A stretch of DNA of 64,000 nucleotides from Malus domestica (taxonomy: Eukaryota; Streptophyta; Magnoliopsida; Rosales; Rosaceae), in assembly GCF_042453785.1 (NCBI RefSeq), contig NC_091675.1:6212501-6276500 (forward strand), read 5' to 3'. The notes beneath the pieces are model-generated. The model saw nothing but the letters and a program-made list of their open reading frames with translations, was not told the origin of the DNA and searched no databases. The stretch's first letter is position 1. Every line of letters starts with the position of its first letter. Below, piece after piece: positions 1-12,370 of the stretch. A program made the position numbers and the translations under genes.

Positions 1-908
1 ATGCAGAGGTTAATTGACACGTGAAAGTTGAGATGGCAAATCAGAAGAATGTCGTCTAAATTATCGCATTTGATAGCTATAAAAGTTTTTCATTTTTATT
101 AAAATTTGTCCCCTATAAGATTTCAACTCAGCACTTTTCCTAACAAAACAGAACTACTAAGTGTTGCTAGACTAGATGATCCTTGTGATGTTATAAAAAA
201 ATTTGGAATATATTATATATCACGCATGTCTTTAGATCTTAGACTAGAGCACTTGATATGGGTGCCTAATTTTGTACTCGAATTTGCTGTAATGCTTCAT
301 GAATAGAAGTCACTACACTGGTGATACCTCAGATAACATTGATAATAGGCACATTGACATGGTGGAAAAAATCGGGTTAATCACATATAAAAAAACAAGA
401 AATTATTTACGCAAATAAATAAACTATTTAATGCATACACATATAAAAACAAGAAATTATTTATGCAAATATATAAACTATTTAATGCACACTCATAAAA
501 ACACAGTGCTAATACACTTGAAAATTGGATTAAAAAACCTGAAATTACGGTCGAAATGTTTAGACATTTTATCCTTAAGACAAGTTTACGCCTTATTACG
601 ATATGGTTGATCGGCGTTTGTCTCACAGAATATAACAATCATGTTCTTGTTACAGCCTATTTATAGAAATTGAGATACCTCTTTAGAAAGTATGTATTCA
701 TGAAAAGTAAAAAATTACAATTGCTCATATTAGGACCGACACATCTCTCCACTAAAAAAAATACCACTTCTAATATTCAATTAATAAAATTTTAATATAT
801 AATAATAATATTAAAATTTCGAACAAGAGATGCAAGTGCCTAAGTGGGCTTCCACATTGATTTGTAGATCCTATACAAAATTGCATTGTTTACAATGGTG
901 AGACGGAA
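1..908. other. AT-rich intergenic, no recognised gene
   Basis: I see no protein of known type here. The one open frame of 66 codons at 106-306 has no recognisable domain. The stretch contains the short tandem duplication listed separately and otherwise looks like unconstrained AT-rich plant intergenic DNA. Confidence 0.5.
382..497. repeat. Two-copy tandem repeat, 56 bp period
   Basis: A unit starting CACATATAAAAA and containing ACAAGAAATTATTTA is repeated at 382 and 438 with a few substitutions. A partial third start follows near 488. It is a local duplication with no visible function. Confidence 0.75.
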
Positions 909-3267
909 TATGACGACCCGTCCCAAATTATTGTATATATTTCCTCCCCGAGAGTGTAAAGTGACGATAATGCCCTCGAGGCTTAGTGACGTGGATGTAT
1001 GCGTATAGTTTTATATTATTTTTCTCGATGACGTAATTAAATTGTACGCGTCATCACGAGCGTGTTGACGCGAGTTAGGGCCAAATTGGGTTCGTAACGG
1101 AAATGTTACAAATGAATAAGTAGAATTGGGATTGGTTTTATTTCCATTTGGACTCAATTGCTTAAGCCCTAAATTCTATAGCCCAATTAGGGCCTGAGAT
1201 TTGTTCTTCTTTTGGCCAACCCGTGACCACACACACACACACACACACACGTGCAACCCTCTTCTCTCTTCTCTTCTCTTCACTATCTTTCCTTCTCGTC
1301 CGTACGACCCGAACCCTCCAATCTTCAAACACTATCAAAACCTCACAGATCGAACTTCTAAGGACCATCCTCGAGTTCCTTGCAAGCTAGCAAGCCTAAC
1401 CATACCCTTTGTTAGAAGAAAGGACGTTGGAATCGTGAAGAACCATAGGCTCCGGCGAGGTACTCTGCTACTCAAACGTGATCGTGGACATTTCACGAGA
1501 TTATAAGGCTAAAAAAGGGTCTTAATCAACTCTATAAGGATCCTAGGCTAGTTTTGGAGTGCTTCGAACGTCGGTATACTCGGGTTTGTCAAGTTCCAAT
1601 TTTGGCCGTTTGTGTTGAGCTATTTTCCGACCAGTTCCTGAAGGTTTTAGGTCCCCAAATAGGTAAGATTATGTTCTCCTTGTTGAGAGCTTCAAATCTA
1701 TATAAGATTTGTGAAATTTGGTTGAAAAACAAAGTAAAAACAAAGGTTTTAAGATTTTCCAGAATCCGGCGTTGCAGACGGCGGCCGGCGGCGGCTCCGG
1801 CGAAGACCACTGGAGAAGACAGAGAATATTCCGTCAACTTTGACGGATATACTAACGGTGTCAGGTAAATTTAACGGAACATGCTTCTATTTAACGGAAT
1901 ATTCCCTAACGCTGCCAAGCACGTGGCCGGCGCGTGCGACACCAGAAAGTTTTTCTAAAAATATGGGGATGCTTGTGGTGTTGAGTAGGCCACAATGGTA
2001 TATTCAAACACCCCAATTGAGCAACGTATAAGAAGTTATTATACGATTTTGGTTATGTACTTTCAAATTAATGTTAAATTAGTTGTTTCACATATAGGTG
2101 AGACGTTTCCGGAGGACGAGCGTAGCCAGGCGAGACTTGGGGGTTACGACCCTGCTACATACCAGTGAGTGGGCTTTTGGTTTTCTATATATATGTATAT
2201 ATGTTTTCCATTTTCCCAGAAATGGTTTTAAATGGATTTACGTTTTTTAAATGCCATATCAATTGCATTAGATTTTAGTATATGCATTAGCATAGATATG
2301 CATATTATTACATGATGCTGCAGACGCCCATGTAAGCTTCAGGTGAGTGCATATTGATGATTGTGATTACAATGTGTATGGTTATGTTTAGATGCATTTA
2401 GTGTTCATTATCCTGCACCCCGGTGTTAGTGCTCTGTCCGAGGCCAGGGCCCAGCCTTCACGTGATCGTTCACTTCCCGCACCACACGCTCACCTTGGAT
2501 CCAAGGTAGGTGTCAGCCTGTCGTACAAACCACATTAGGTGGTTTTGACTCGTAGGTGACTTGCGATACTTCGCATAGCCTTCATGTGATCATAGCACTT
2601 AAGCGTACTTATTTACACCTAACCTATCGTACAGACCACATTAGGTGGTTCTGACTCGTGTGTAGGAATTGGTAGATGAGCTATAGGCTTAGTCGTATAG
2701 GTCACGTTAGGTGACTTCGGCTGACATATCAGTTTACATTGATTTATTTCACCTAGCTTACTCATTTCATTGCTGAGATACTTGACATGGCATATACTTG
2801 GTTTTCATTACTCTCTAGCATGATTTCTACATACGTATGTATTACTATTTTCTGGGAAATTATACGGGTTTTACGATGAGGAGTTATTATTTTTGGAAAG
2901 AGAAATGGTTTTAAAATGCTTTGTTTTTGCCCACTCATGTTTTCTGTTTTGCACCCCTCTAGGTTCTAGTTAGATGTTCATGTTGGTGGCTTACGAGGAT
3001 TCTACGGCGGTTCTGACAGACTTCAAATAATGTAGGAATTTCTTTCATGTCTTGTATAATTAATATTTAGCTGGCTGGACTGCATCTAGGTTACCTATGC
3101 TCTGGCTATTTGTATCTACACTTTAAATACCTTCACTCGCACTTATATATTTGTCTAGTGTAAGTTAGTTTTGGTTTTTATTTACTCACATTTTCATATC
3201 ATTGTCACTTGGCTATATCACCCTCACGTGACGGCCATCACGCCTCGATTTAGGTCGGGGTGTGTCA
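909..3267. mobile_element. Solo LTR, about 2.36 kb, target duplication CGGAA
   Basis: The element is flanked by a perfect 5-bp direct repeat, CGGAA at 904-908 and 3268-3272, as left by retroviral-type integrases. It starts TATGACGACCCGTCCC and ends GGTCGGGGTGTGTCA. No PBS, polypurine tract or gag-pol remains follow, so it is read as a solo LTR left by LTR-LTR recombination. The length suits a Ty3/gypsy LTR, but the lineage is not established. Inside are an (AC)n tract at 1229-1250 and three related stem-loop motifs near 2528, 2635 and 2701. The start is odd: two bases (TA) precede the canonical TG while the duplication still fits exactly. Open frames inside it are not credible genes. Confidence 0.8.
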
Positions 3268-3629
3268 CGGAACTCAAGTGTACTAGTCTACCACTTTTAA
3301 AAGTTTGAAATGCTTAAGAAGAGAGAAGAAGAAAAGCAGAATACCTTTGAAAAAAAGCATATGTGAATGTAGAAAATGAAGGCTGCATAATTAAGTCTCC
3401 CATGTACTAAAAATAAGAAAATAATTGTTAATTTGAACACCATATATACGAGCCTAATGAGATTGTTCTTACAAGTCTCTCAAATTGTATCCACTAACAA
3501 CACTTAAGTCAATTGTAACTCGCGAAGGCAAATGTCTTTTTTTTTTTTTTTTTTTTTAGCAAAATCCTTTTATCTAATACACATAAGCTATATGCCGATA
3601 TCGAAGCATATGCTAACTTTCGGGTCACT
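3268..3629. other. Short spacer with poly-T, no gene
   Basis: Between the solo LTR and the stop codon of the permease relic there is only AT-rich sequence, with a poly-T run near 3537-3558. It may contain the former 3' UTR of the minus-strand permease gene. Confidence 0.4.
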
Positions 3630-6600
3630 TCACTCTTTAATTTGGAAGGCCTTGTAGGCTTTGAGACCCTTATACAGACCATGAATGGCACCAGATGCTG
3701 CAGCCAAAGAAAGAATCAAGCACAAAAGGCTCAGCAATTGGAGCTCAAACCATCTAATTGTACCTTTTGCAATCTTGTTTTGCACAATGTGCATCTCCAC
3801 TGGAATGTAAACTATGAGTGGCCAGTAACCTAGGGCTCCAAGAAGGCCCAGCATGTCGGAGAAGAATGGCAGAGCTATGGCAAGAAATGAGACCAACACT
3901 CCATAGGCTGTCCTCCATGACAGCCTAAACATGTTCATGTTCAACTTTACCTTCCCAAGTCTGATTGGGATCTCCCTGTTTATGAACTTGGACTTGGGCC
4001 ACCTCCTTCTAGCCAATAGTTCAATAACTCGAAACACTGGTTGGCAAAGTACCTGCTCAAATGAAGTAATAACATCCGACCTTACGTTTGACATCTTATG
4101 TTGTTAGACTATCAATTCAAACAACATATTTAGATAATGCTTCACTTAGCTCATGAGGAATAACAACTGATGTTATATTTTATACTATAATAGTATGATG
4201 CGTTATGCTATCATATTGTTAATTTTGGACTACATATTTATACAAGATTTTAATCAATAGTCAATAAAACACCGTCAACAGTCACTAACATATAAGTTGA
4301 ATAGGATAATGAGGTGGTTAAAGCTTTTAGTCAATGATAATCATGCATGTTATTATTAGGCACTTAAAGCGCTTTTACCAGCTTCATTCTATGCCACTAA
4401 ACTATTGAGATGTATTTTTATAGTGAGTTTAGATCGTCAGTTCGAGAACGTAACATGTCAGACTATCTAAAAAAACAAAATCTTCTAATGTGATATTGTT
4501 GTCTTAGTGTTTGAGCAGACTTAAGAAGCATGATTTGGGTGAAAAGGTAAACATATGTACCTGATATGCACCAACTATGTGCACCACAATAAAAACATTA
4601 GCCGTACGTATCAACGAGCCAGAAGGCTATATCATCTCCAAAACCGCCAGCCATTAGGTTTTCTGGGGTCTTATCTCCAAATGCAGCATATCCCAACGGA
4701 CCACACACATCATGAATAATATTAACATAACCAAACCCCTTATTGACACAGCCTTCTTCATCACTTTGTTTTCTGGTGGCGATGACTTTAGAGTGTCCTG
4801 AAAATTAGTAAAATGCAATATGATGTCTAAAACTAAAACAAAATAGAAAACCCTCAATATACTTCCACAAGTAAGAAAAGCAAGAACTAATTGACTTGGA
4901 AATTGGGATGTCTTACTTGGATATCCAAAAGTACTAGGGCATATGAGCAAGCAAAGGCCATGTCTCCAGCTGCTGCAAACATCCTCCAATTTTTTTCAGA
5001 TAAAGGCAGGTCCACTCCTGCAAGAGAGGTTTTTCCTCCATGCCCTGCTCAAGCAAATTTTTTTTTTTCTTATTTTAAATCATACTTTAAACCTAGTGTG
5101 GAGAATTCTTATGTTCGTCAGTAAGCGGCACTATTGACACAAAAAGTGGGATCAAATGGAACCAACATGCATGCAAAGGAGCCCACCTTTTGTGTGAATG
5201 GTGCATTATACGAACGTCCATGCATAAGAATTTCTCCATTGTTCGATACCTTTCCATGTCGTTCTCATTTTTCATTTTGGGAGGTGAGGTTTCAGATTTT
5301 GTGGAAAGGAGTTACTTACCCGATATGATTTTTGTCATGGAAAGTCCAATTCCGATAAAGGCATACCCAAAAGACATAATTGCTGCAACCTTTGAGAGCC
5401 CAGAGAGCTTGTGAAAGTTTGGGAGTTGTGATAAGAAAATTTCTACAATTCCAAATCCAATCACATGAGGAATGTTGGAGAACTTGCATGGGTCATCACC
5501 ACCATTTTTGCGATGGCAATTCGGTTTCTATATGGCACTGATTACTCAAATTCATGTAAAAATTCATATTAGCTATTAGTCTAGTGATATTAATGTCCCG
5601 ATTCCTCCTCCACAAATAAAGAAAAACTTACATCATGCTCTTTACCGTAGTTATTGTAAAGCCAACTCCAATGGTAGCAAGATTTAAATATATCATCCAT
5701 CCACAGAACTTGTAAATTGTTCCACCTAAAAGGTTAAAGAATAGTAATGGTGGTAGAGGAGAGCATTTCCCAAAAATAATTGGGTAAATTTGCATGAGAG
5801 TTTACAAATCATATGATTATTTTACCTAAATAGGCTTTGACAGCCTCCATGTAAGAGTAATTTCTCTTGCCAGTGACTGGGTCTGGAAATCTGTAGCAAT
5901 CTGCTAAGAGAGTGGCAGCATAAAGTGCACCAAATGTGCAAAACAAGAGAATGGAAATGCCACCAAGCCAGCCAAGTTGAGCCATTGCCCATGCCAGAGA
6001 GAGCACTCCAGCACCAACTGATGTTGTGATTATGTGCGCACAAGCAGTCCACACTGTCCCTGCAAATATGTCACATAAAAAGAAGATTAATATCTTTTGA
6101 TAAATCTATAATTCTAACCTACTCTAATCAACGGATAAAAATTTTTAAACTTGGGTGCAACCGTATAACGCAAGCCAAGCAACCTAATCCACGTATTATT
6201 ACACATTCTAAAGGCGAGTTATTTAATTTTTATTTTCAAACAAAAACAGAATCCGACGATTATAGTAGTATCCAAAGGAAGTTTGTTGCATTAGCCATAT
6301 TTCAGTTGACCGCGAAAAAAATGACTGTATATTATTGATACTCCAAGGTTTTTTTTTTACCATCTTTTTCTTAGAAATTAAAATTGTTCAAGAGTCAAGA
6401 CATACTTGAAATTGCATATCTGGAAACAATATCTTTAAATCAAAATGGTGTTAGTTTGATCATAAGTTTAATACTTCATGTAAATATTTAAATTGCTCCT
6501 AAAGAAAATGGAAAAAAATTCATTTTTTTGTCAGCAAAATGATGCAATAATCTAGACTTTAAAAAAAAAAAATAATTCTGAACTGTTGCTTCTAGGTAGT

Positions 6601-6934
6601 TCTGATTTCAATGGAGTTCTTATATATAATTGCCAGTTTCCACCCAGTCCTCCACAGCCCAAAGATTGAAAGGAAAAAAAAATGTACAGAAATTTTATTA
6701 AAGGAGAAAAGAGATTAATTTTATTAAAGGAGACAAATTGAAGAAAAAAATGAATGTAAGCCAAGTAAATAGAGAAAAAGAGATTTAAAAAAATGGCAGA
6801 GAAGGGCATACCAGTTCTTTTCGATTTTCCGTCATCGCTAAATCTTCTTCCACATTTTTGGGAGGATTGAAACCATTTTCACATAATTCATTCTGAAATT
6901 CATGGTCAATCACACTGGTAGTGCTGATCACCAT
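3630..6934 (-). pseudogene. Amino acid permease (AAP/AAAP family), decayed
   Basis: Seven exon-like blocks on the minus strand rebuild most of an AAP-type proton/amino acid symporter: 6812-6934, 5826-6059, 5632-5725, 5320-5537, 4917-5017, 4561-4797 and 3630-4052. Diagnostic pieces are TVWTACAHIITTSVGAG and LSLAWAMAQLGWLGG in block 2, NCHRKNGGDDPCKFSN in block 4, GYAAFGDKTPENL in block 6 and GALGYWPLIVYIPVEM in block 7. The family has about 10-11 membrane helices in the plasma membrane. The gene looks dead. Block 4 carries an in-frame TAG (5528-5530) where AAPs usually have an acidic residue. Block 6 changes frame near 4700-4710 (extra GT in a GTGTGTGG run) and again near 4601-4607. Block 1 ends in the wrong phase for block 2. 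Splice sites are otherwise well preserved, so the decay is recent. Expression could still yield a truncated transcript. Confidence 0.85.
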
Positions 6935-7108
6935 GACTGCCTACGGAAGCTCTTCCTTTCACACAGTTTTTGGGAAATGAGTATTTTTTTAAATGCATCA
7001 TGTTTTGGATTTAACTAAGTATTAATTGACTACCAAATTTTGCATGGAATCATAAATTCATATCCTTTTTGGAGGCCGGATGGAGGGAGGCGTTATAGTA
7101 ACACTGAG

Positions 7109-10017
7109 TAGACCTGTAAACGGGTCAGGTTTATTGGGTTTGGGTCGGGTTCAACCCGGCCCGTTAAGCTAGCGGGTCACCTGAATCCAACCCGTTAAGC
7201 TTAACGGGTCATCTGAACCCAACCCGTTAAGCTAACGGGTCACCCGTTTCAACCCTTTTCATCTGTTAACCTTTTTTTTTCACACATTTCATCCAAATGG
7301 ATCAATTACATTTTATTTTGGAACCTGGAAAACCAACTCCCTTTCAATATTTCAGAAAAATCGAGAAAATTCATACTTCGAAACTACAATATGACTACAA
7401 TTTTCAAATTTTCATAACTTTTGAAGTGTATCCTCATCGCATAAAGGATAAACAAATAACCAAAACAAACCCAAATCGAAACATTTATGGCTAACATTTC
7501 GAAATTAACATTTTGACAAATTCAAAGCGAGCGGTTGGGAAGGGGAAAGAAGCTCCCTTTAAGCTCATACATAACAAATGAGACTGCAATTCAACATATT
7601 TACGACAAAACAAATCAACCCATATTAGCAAATAATGGAACCTCATTGATTCATACACAAAATGGCCTACAAAATCCAGAAAACAATAAGGGTCTACCGA
7701 AAATTGCAACAATCTTCCATAAGAACTCTAAAGCAAAGAAATGAGAGATAGAGAGAGACTTACCTGATATTAGAAATAACATGAACTGATTAGCAGAAAC
7801 GTCGAAGATGAAGGTTTTGTAGGGAGAGGGAGAGAGAGAGGAGAGAGAGAGAGAGAGGTGGGGAAGAAATGGAAAAGGAGCTGTGGGGTTAAAGTTTTGA
7901 AGAACGTGGGGAGGAATTGCTAGTACCGACGACAATGGCAACACTTGCGGAGAGCAAAGCTGTGTGATGGTGCGAGAGAGAGACATGAGGAACCTGAGGG
8001 TTTTCTATTAGAACTGTTGAAATTACACAAAAGTCCTCAATAACGGGTCTTAACGGATGGTTAACGGGTTTCGTGGGTTCACCCAAAATGACCCATTAAC
8101 CACCCGACCCGTTTATATATCACCCACCTGAATACTAATTTTAACAGGTCGGATCAGATCGGGTTAACGGATCGGGTGAAAAATACCAGGTCTTGTTGGA
8201 AATGTGCCCTAAAACCAATCATATGATGATACTTTACGGACATTTCAAATGTTAAACTAATCTAGTTTAACATATAAAGGGCAAAGATTATTGTTTGAGC
8301 CGTCTCATATAAATGTTATATGCTTAAACGATAAAGTCCAAGGAATATGTGATTGGGAGAATGCAATCTAATGAAGTTAGATTAATGAGACCATTCTTTC
8401 GTAGACACATCCTAAATGTTCCTGATCATAGGATTACCAATTGGGCATTGACAGTCCGTTAAGATCAGTACGTACTGTGTCTTCTCTCAGGGAGAGTGAC
8501 TAGTCTCGAGTCATTGGTGTGTGTGACATCAAGACAAGTACATAGGTGCTCAATAAGAGAATGAGTTCACTGAACGTGATCAACGAAGAGTTCTTATATT
8601 CCATGTCACATGAGAACTCATGGTTGGGATAATGCAAAGTAGTCCTTTGACCTGAGGCATCACAGTTGTCTTGTGGTTAAGTCCTTAATCTTTGATTATG
8701 TCTAAGTCACCCCCTCGGGGTGTTCACGGCATCGTTGGGGTTAAGCCACTTAGCTATGGAGACAAGTGAATGCGCAACAAGGGATCTCTAACCTTCAAAC
8801 AGTTGAGGGAGAATACTCTATGATATGATTTGGAATCTCTGGCCAGAGTATGAATGAGATTGTGGAATGCGTTCCAAATCACATTCAAGGAAATCATATA
8901 AGCAAACGATTCACATTGGATAGTAGACATGAGTAAATAAACTATCATACCAAACAATGTGGTCAAGAGTATTAGATTAGAGAAGGACCGTATTGCATTT
9001 GTAATCCCGAACTGAATAGGTTCTCTATCCTCTTCTGATTAGCTTGGGTAACCATGATATGCTGCTAGGTGTCACTCATGGTTTGTGGAAGCCCTAAATG
9101 TGTGTAATCACTAAAGGGGGAATTGAAAAATAGTTTCAATTCACAATCGATGTAAAATGATTTTAATCGCCCACTGCCTCGCTAAAAGGAACCTAATGGA
9201 TCGCACACCATAAAAGGTGGAGATTGAAGATTAAACGGAAATGAGTAAGAATGATTAAATGGTTTAATCATTTATTTATGGCATGGATTAATTAATATGT
9301 TAATTAATCAAACGAATAAGTTCGTTAAAGACCTCGGGATAATTTTGGACCTTAAGGCCCAATGGGCTTCGAATGTCAAGCCCATTGACTTAAGTTGTAT
9401 GACAACTTAATGAATAAAGATTTACAAAGGCCCAAAAGCCCAAAAATCCTAAGGTAGGCTTGCCATGTAGATGAATTAGGGTTTTTGTTCTTTAGGTCAC
9501 TTATTTGAAGGGACTATATAAAGGACTTTATAGCCAAATATTCATTAAGGTGATTAAGGGTTTATTTTGGGTGAAAATGGGTGAGAATTGTCTCTCCATT
9601 TTCTCTCTAAAGAGGCCAACACCTTGGAGGGTACATCTAGCAATCCTACTACTTCAAGGTCACTCATTTCTTCTACAATCAAACCTTGGTGAAGAGACTT
9701 AGAGGTTCCCTATTTTGGGAACTTGGAGCAACCTATTCTTCCATCCAAATCCATGGATCTAAGAAGCAAGGAATGAAGGCCCTATCTCTTTGGGTGATTA
9801 GCCTTTGCTTATGCAAAGAGGAATCTACAAAGGTATTAATTTCAACTCACTTTGTTTTGAGTTGATTATTGGTTCACCAATCTACTAGGCTTTGAATTTC
9901 ATGGTAATGTTTTGTTTTTGAGTGCATGCAAGCATGATTCCGCCTTTAATTGTTAATTGCATGCTATATGATGTTGCTCAAATGAACATGTTTTACAAAA
10001 TAATTCCTTCAGGTCTA
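7109..10017. mobile_element. Non-autonomous hAT element, split by a solo LTR
   Basis: The left end is TAGACCTGTAAACGGGTC and the right end reads CAGGTCTA, its inverse, followed by an 8-bp target duplication: ACACTGAG at 7101-7108 and ACGCTGAG at 10018-10025, one mismatch. Both ends are packed with subterminal copies of AACGGGTC and GACCCGTT motifs, as in plant hAT elements that bind transposase there. No transposase is visible, and without the later insertion the element is 1,086 bp, so it is non-autonomous. Open frames at 7535-7744 and 7651-7986 show no domain. The solo LTR at 8194-10011 sits one base inside its right end. Confidence 0.88.
8194..10011 (+). mobile_element. Solo LTR, 1,818 bp, inside the hAT end
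   Basis: It starts TGTTGGAAATGTGCCC and ends AATAATTCCTTCA, with a perfect 5-bp duplication GGTCT at 8189-8193 and 10012-10016. A TATA-like ACTATATAAAGGAC lies near 9513 and suggests plus orientation, with the transcript start inside the LTR. There is no internal region, PBS or second LTR, hence solo. The duplicated GGTCT is part of the hAT terminal CAGGTCTA, which proves the LTR inserted after the hAT element. Lineage is uncertain; the start resembles copia-type LTRs. Confidence 0.88.
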
Positions 10018-10454
10018 ACGCTGAGCCTTGTCATAGAAACATGTAAGGTAATTAGGAAAGGCCAAATATTTATGTCCACTCTTGAATGCACCCAGTTGTG
10101 ATTAACATTTTCACTATATATTAAATATATGATCAGAATTTTAAGCCTATCTAAATCAGGAGAAAGGCTTACATAAGTGTTTAAAATTTCTTTAATACAA
10201 TTGATATTTAATTTCATGGAAATATCCAAAAAATCAGAAGATATGAAAATGGGGGTTGAAGTCTAAACTTCATCTCATATCAGAAAAACTCTTTAAGTTT
10301 AGGCTGAAATTGACAGATATCATCGTTATTTTTGACACATTTGTTAAATATTGGAAAAACTCTTATATTTCGTCTAAACCAATATTTGACAATCCCTAAA
10401 GTTTCATTTTGAATTTCCATTGAAAGCAACTAATATCAAAATCGATATCCGATA
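10018..10454. other. Intergenic, no gene; AT-rich with GATATC runs
   Basis: After the hAT target duplication there is unassigned sequence. Around 10440-10454, and again after the Cassandra LTR at 10715-10775, short CGATATTTCC and TCGATATCGAT motifs recur, suggesting the Cassandra LTR landed inside an older repeat. I see no coding potential. Confidence 0.4.
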
Positions 10455-10714
10455 TGTGAGATTCCACATCGACCAACGGAGAGGGGGTGACGTGCCTTAT
10501 ATGATACTCTCCTCCCTATAGCACAAAAAGGGAACTCACTGGCTTCAAATTCCATCGGAACTCCGAAGTTAAGCGAGTTTGGGTGAGAGCAATCTTAGGA
10601 TGGGTGATCCACTGGGAAGTTGCTCGTGAGTTCCCAGAAACAAAACTGTGAGAGAATGGTAAGCCCAAAGCGCCCAATATCGTGCTACAGTGGAGTCAAG
10701 ACTGGGATGTGACA
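10455..10714 (+). mobile_element. Cassandra TRIM solo LTR with 5S-like domain
   Basis: The 260-bp unit starts TGTGAGATTCCACATCG, ends GGGATGTGACA and is flanked by a perfect CGATA duplication (10450-10454 and 10715-10719). Positions about 10531-10635 resemble 5S rRNA: AACTCCGAAGTTAAGCG corresponds to the 5S A-box region and GGATGGGTGA...CTGGGAAGT to the C-box region. This combination defines Cassandra, a terminal-repeat retrotransposon in miniature whose LTRs carry a pol III promoter. It is not a 5S gene, because the 5S flanks are missing and the LTR ends are exact. Confidence 0.93.
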
Positions 10715-10939
10715 CGATATATCCATTGATATTTCCACAAATTTGCATATCGATATTTCCGTCGATATCGATCTTAAACACTCCATAAAATGGATTTACA
10801 TAAATACAATATCTACACACACAAACATACATAATATATGCATTACGGAGGTGGGTGCCTCTAACCCAAACGGGATGCTTTAGATACCACTAAATTTTAA
10901 TATCGGACCCTAAGAAATTCATACACATGATAATACAAC

Positions 10940-12365
10940 TGTTTGGACCCGATTTGAGACCATCAACCCGAGTAATCAAGGCCGTTGAGTGAGCATGATT
11001 CTTAACTGTCAAATAAGAAAGTTAAGATAATTTTGTTATGGTTAAGAGATAATATTATGGTTTTTAATCATAAAAATTATATTTTAATAATGAATTATCT
11101 TGACGCATTTAGACGTATGGATTGGAGCATCAGAGCATTATGTGAAGAGTCCTAACACGTGATGGCGAACGATTTTTATTGATTGGAGATTATTCCTCTA
11201 AACCACACTGCAATCTTTATTGTATGAAGATAAGGGGGAGTCCAACGTGAAGGATTAGCCATGTTTTTTGGTTAATTTGGTGCCAGCTGCGTTGGTTGAA
11301 AAGAAAATGAGTTCTAGTTGAATTGTGTTTGGGCCATATACTCCCCTATCTAATTGTAAAGTCTGATGGATGGAGTTTGACAAGATATTTGGTGGAAGAC
11401 TACCTTCCATGCATGCCTACACGTGGACTTTTTGGATGGTGACGATGATAATGCAACTTGAAATGTCTGGGAGGTCCACATGAAATTGTTGGGTGGTTTG
11501 AATAACGAGATAAGTATCGAATCCAAGAGCCAGATTAATGATGTCCTATTTAAAATAGGATTATACCGCAAGGGTGGACTGACGGGATAAGGAGACTTTC
11601 AAGCACGAAAGATGGGATTGCATGCAAATCGGATGGTCAGAAGGTAATATTCATAAGAATATTATTGGCAATTTACACAGTGAATAGTTTTACAAAGCCA
11701 TCAAACAGACTGCACTGCTATAAATACAAGAGCATCAGCAGCGTTGAGGCCACCTCCAATTCAACACACAAACTGCCATGTGCAAACCCTCGCTTTCGCG
11801 AAACCTCTCAACAACCTAGAGATTTTTTTTGCTTCTTTCGCCGACACATCTTCAGTTTGGATAAACAGCACTGTGAAGGCAACCGACGAACATCTTTAGT
11901 TTGGATAAACAACACTGTTGCCGTAGAATCAACCGACTGCGGAGCACATTCAGTTTGGATAAACAGCACTGCGTCGAGGCCGACTGGTTATCTATCTAAG
12001 TTTCGATCGAGAAGGATTTTCGAATCCTTATTGGCAGAGGTCATCTCATTAGCCTTTTTGGCGAGGTAAGGTGTTACAAGTTACTACATTCGGCACATTG
12101 AAAGCCGAATTTGATATTGAACTTTGTAGAACTAGCAGCCTTGTCTTCAGGCTCTAGAATCCGAAGGCCGAGGTGTGTTCTTTTCTCAGCCGCCGTCGCG
12201 AGATTTAGAAGTCAGTAACGCCCTCAACGCAACATCAACTCATTTTACTCCTCAGCCGAGCTCGGCCGACGAGTTGGCACACCCGCATACAACCGAATGA
12301 CGTAGTTAGCTCATTAATTATTCGGCCTGCGCGCCACGTATGCTTGGTAGTTTTTAGGGCCAACA
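10940..12365 (+). mobile_element. Solo LTR, 1,426 bp, target duplication ACAAC
   Basis: It begins TGTTTGGACCCGATTTG and ends TTTTTAGGGCCAACA, flanked by ACAAC at 10935-10939 and 12366-12370. A TATA-like GCTATAAATACAAGAG near 11718 points to plus orientation. The 3' half is rich in CGGCC/GGCCGA words typical of some plant gypsy LTRs. Short copies of TTTGGATAAACA recur at about 11856, 11901 and 11957. No internal domain follows. The open frame at 11665-12069 lies across the presumed transcript leader and is not a recognisable protein. Confidence 0.75.
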
Positions 12366-12370
12366 ACAAC

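Noticed and set aside
1201-2031. Several frames of 60-104 codons
   Set aside because: They lie within the solo LTR, overlap on both strands and include the AC microsatellite and repeat sequence.
7535-7986. hAT transposase
   Set aside because: Neither strand shows the hAT dimerisation region or zinc-finger BED domain; the element is too short and is non-autonomous.
10531-10635. 5S rRNA gene
   Set aside because: The 5S-like segment is internal to a Cassandra LTR with exact ends and duplication, and is too diverged for functional rRNA.
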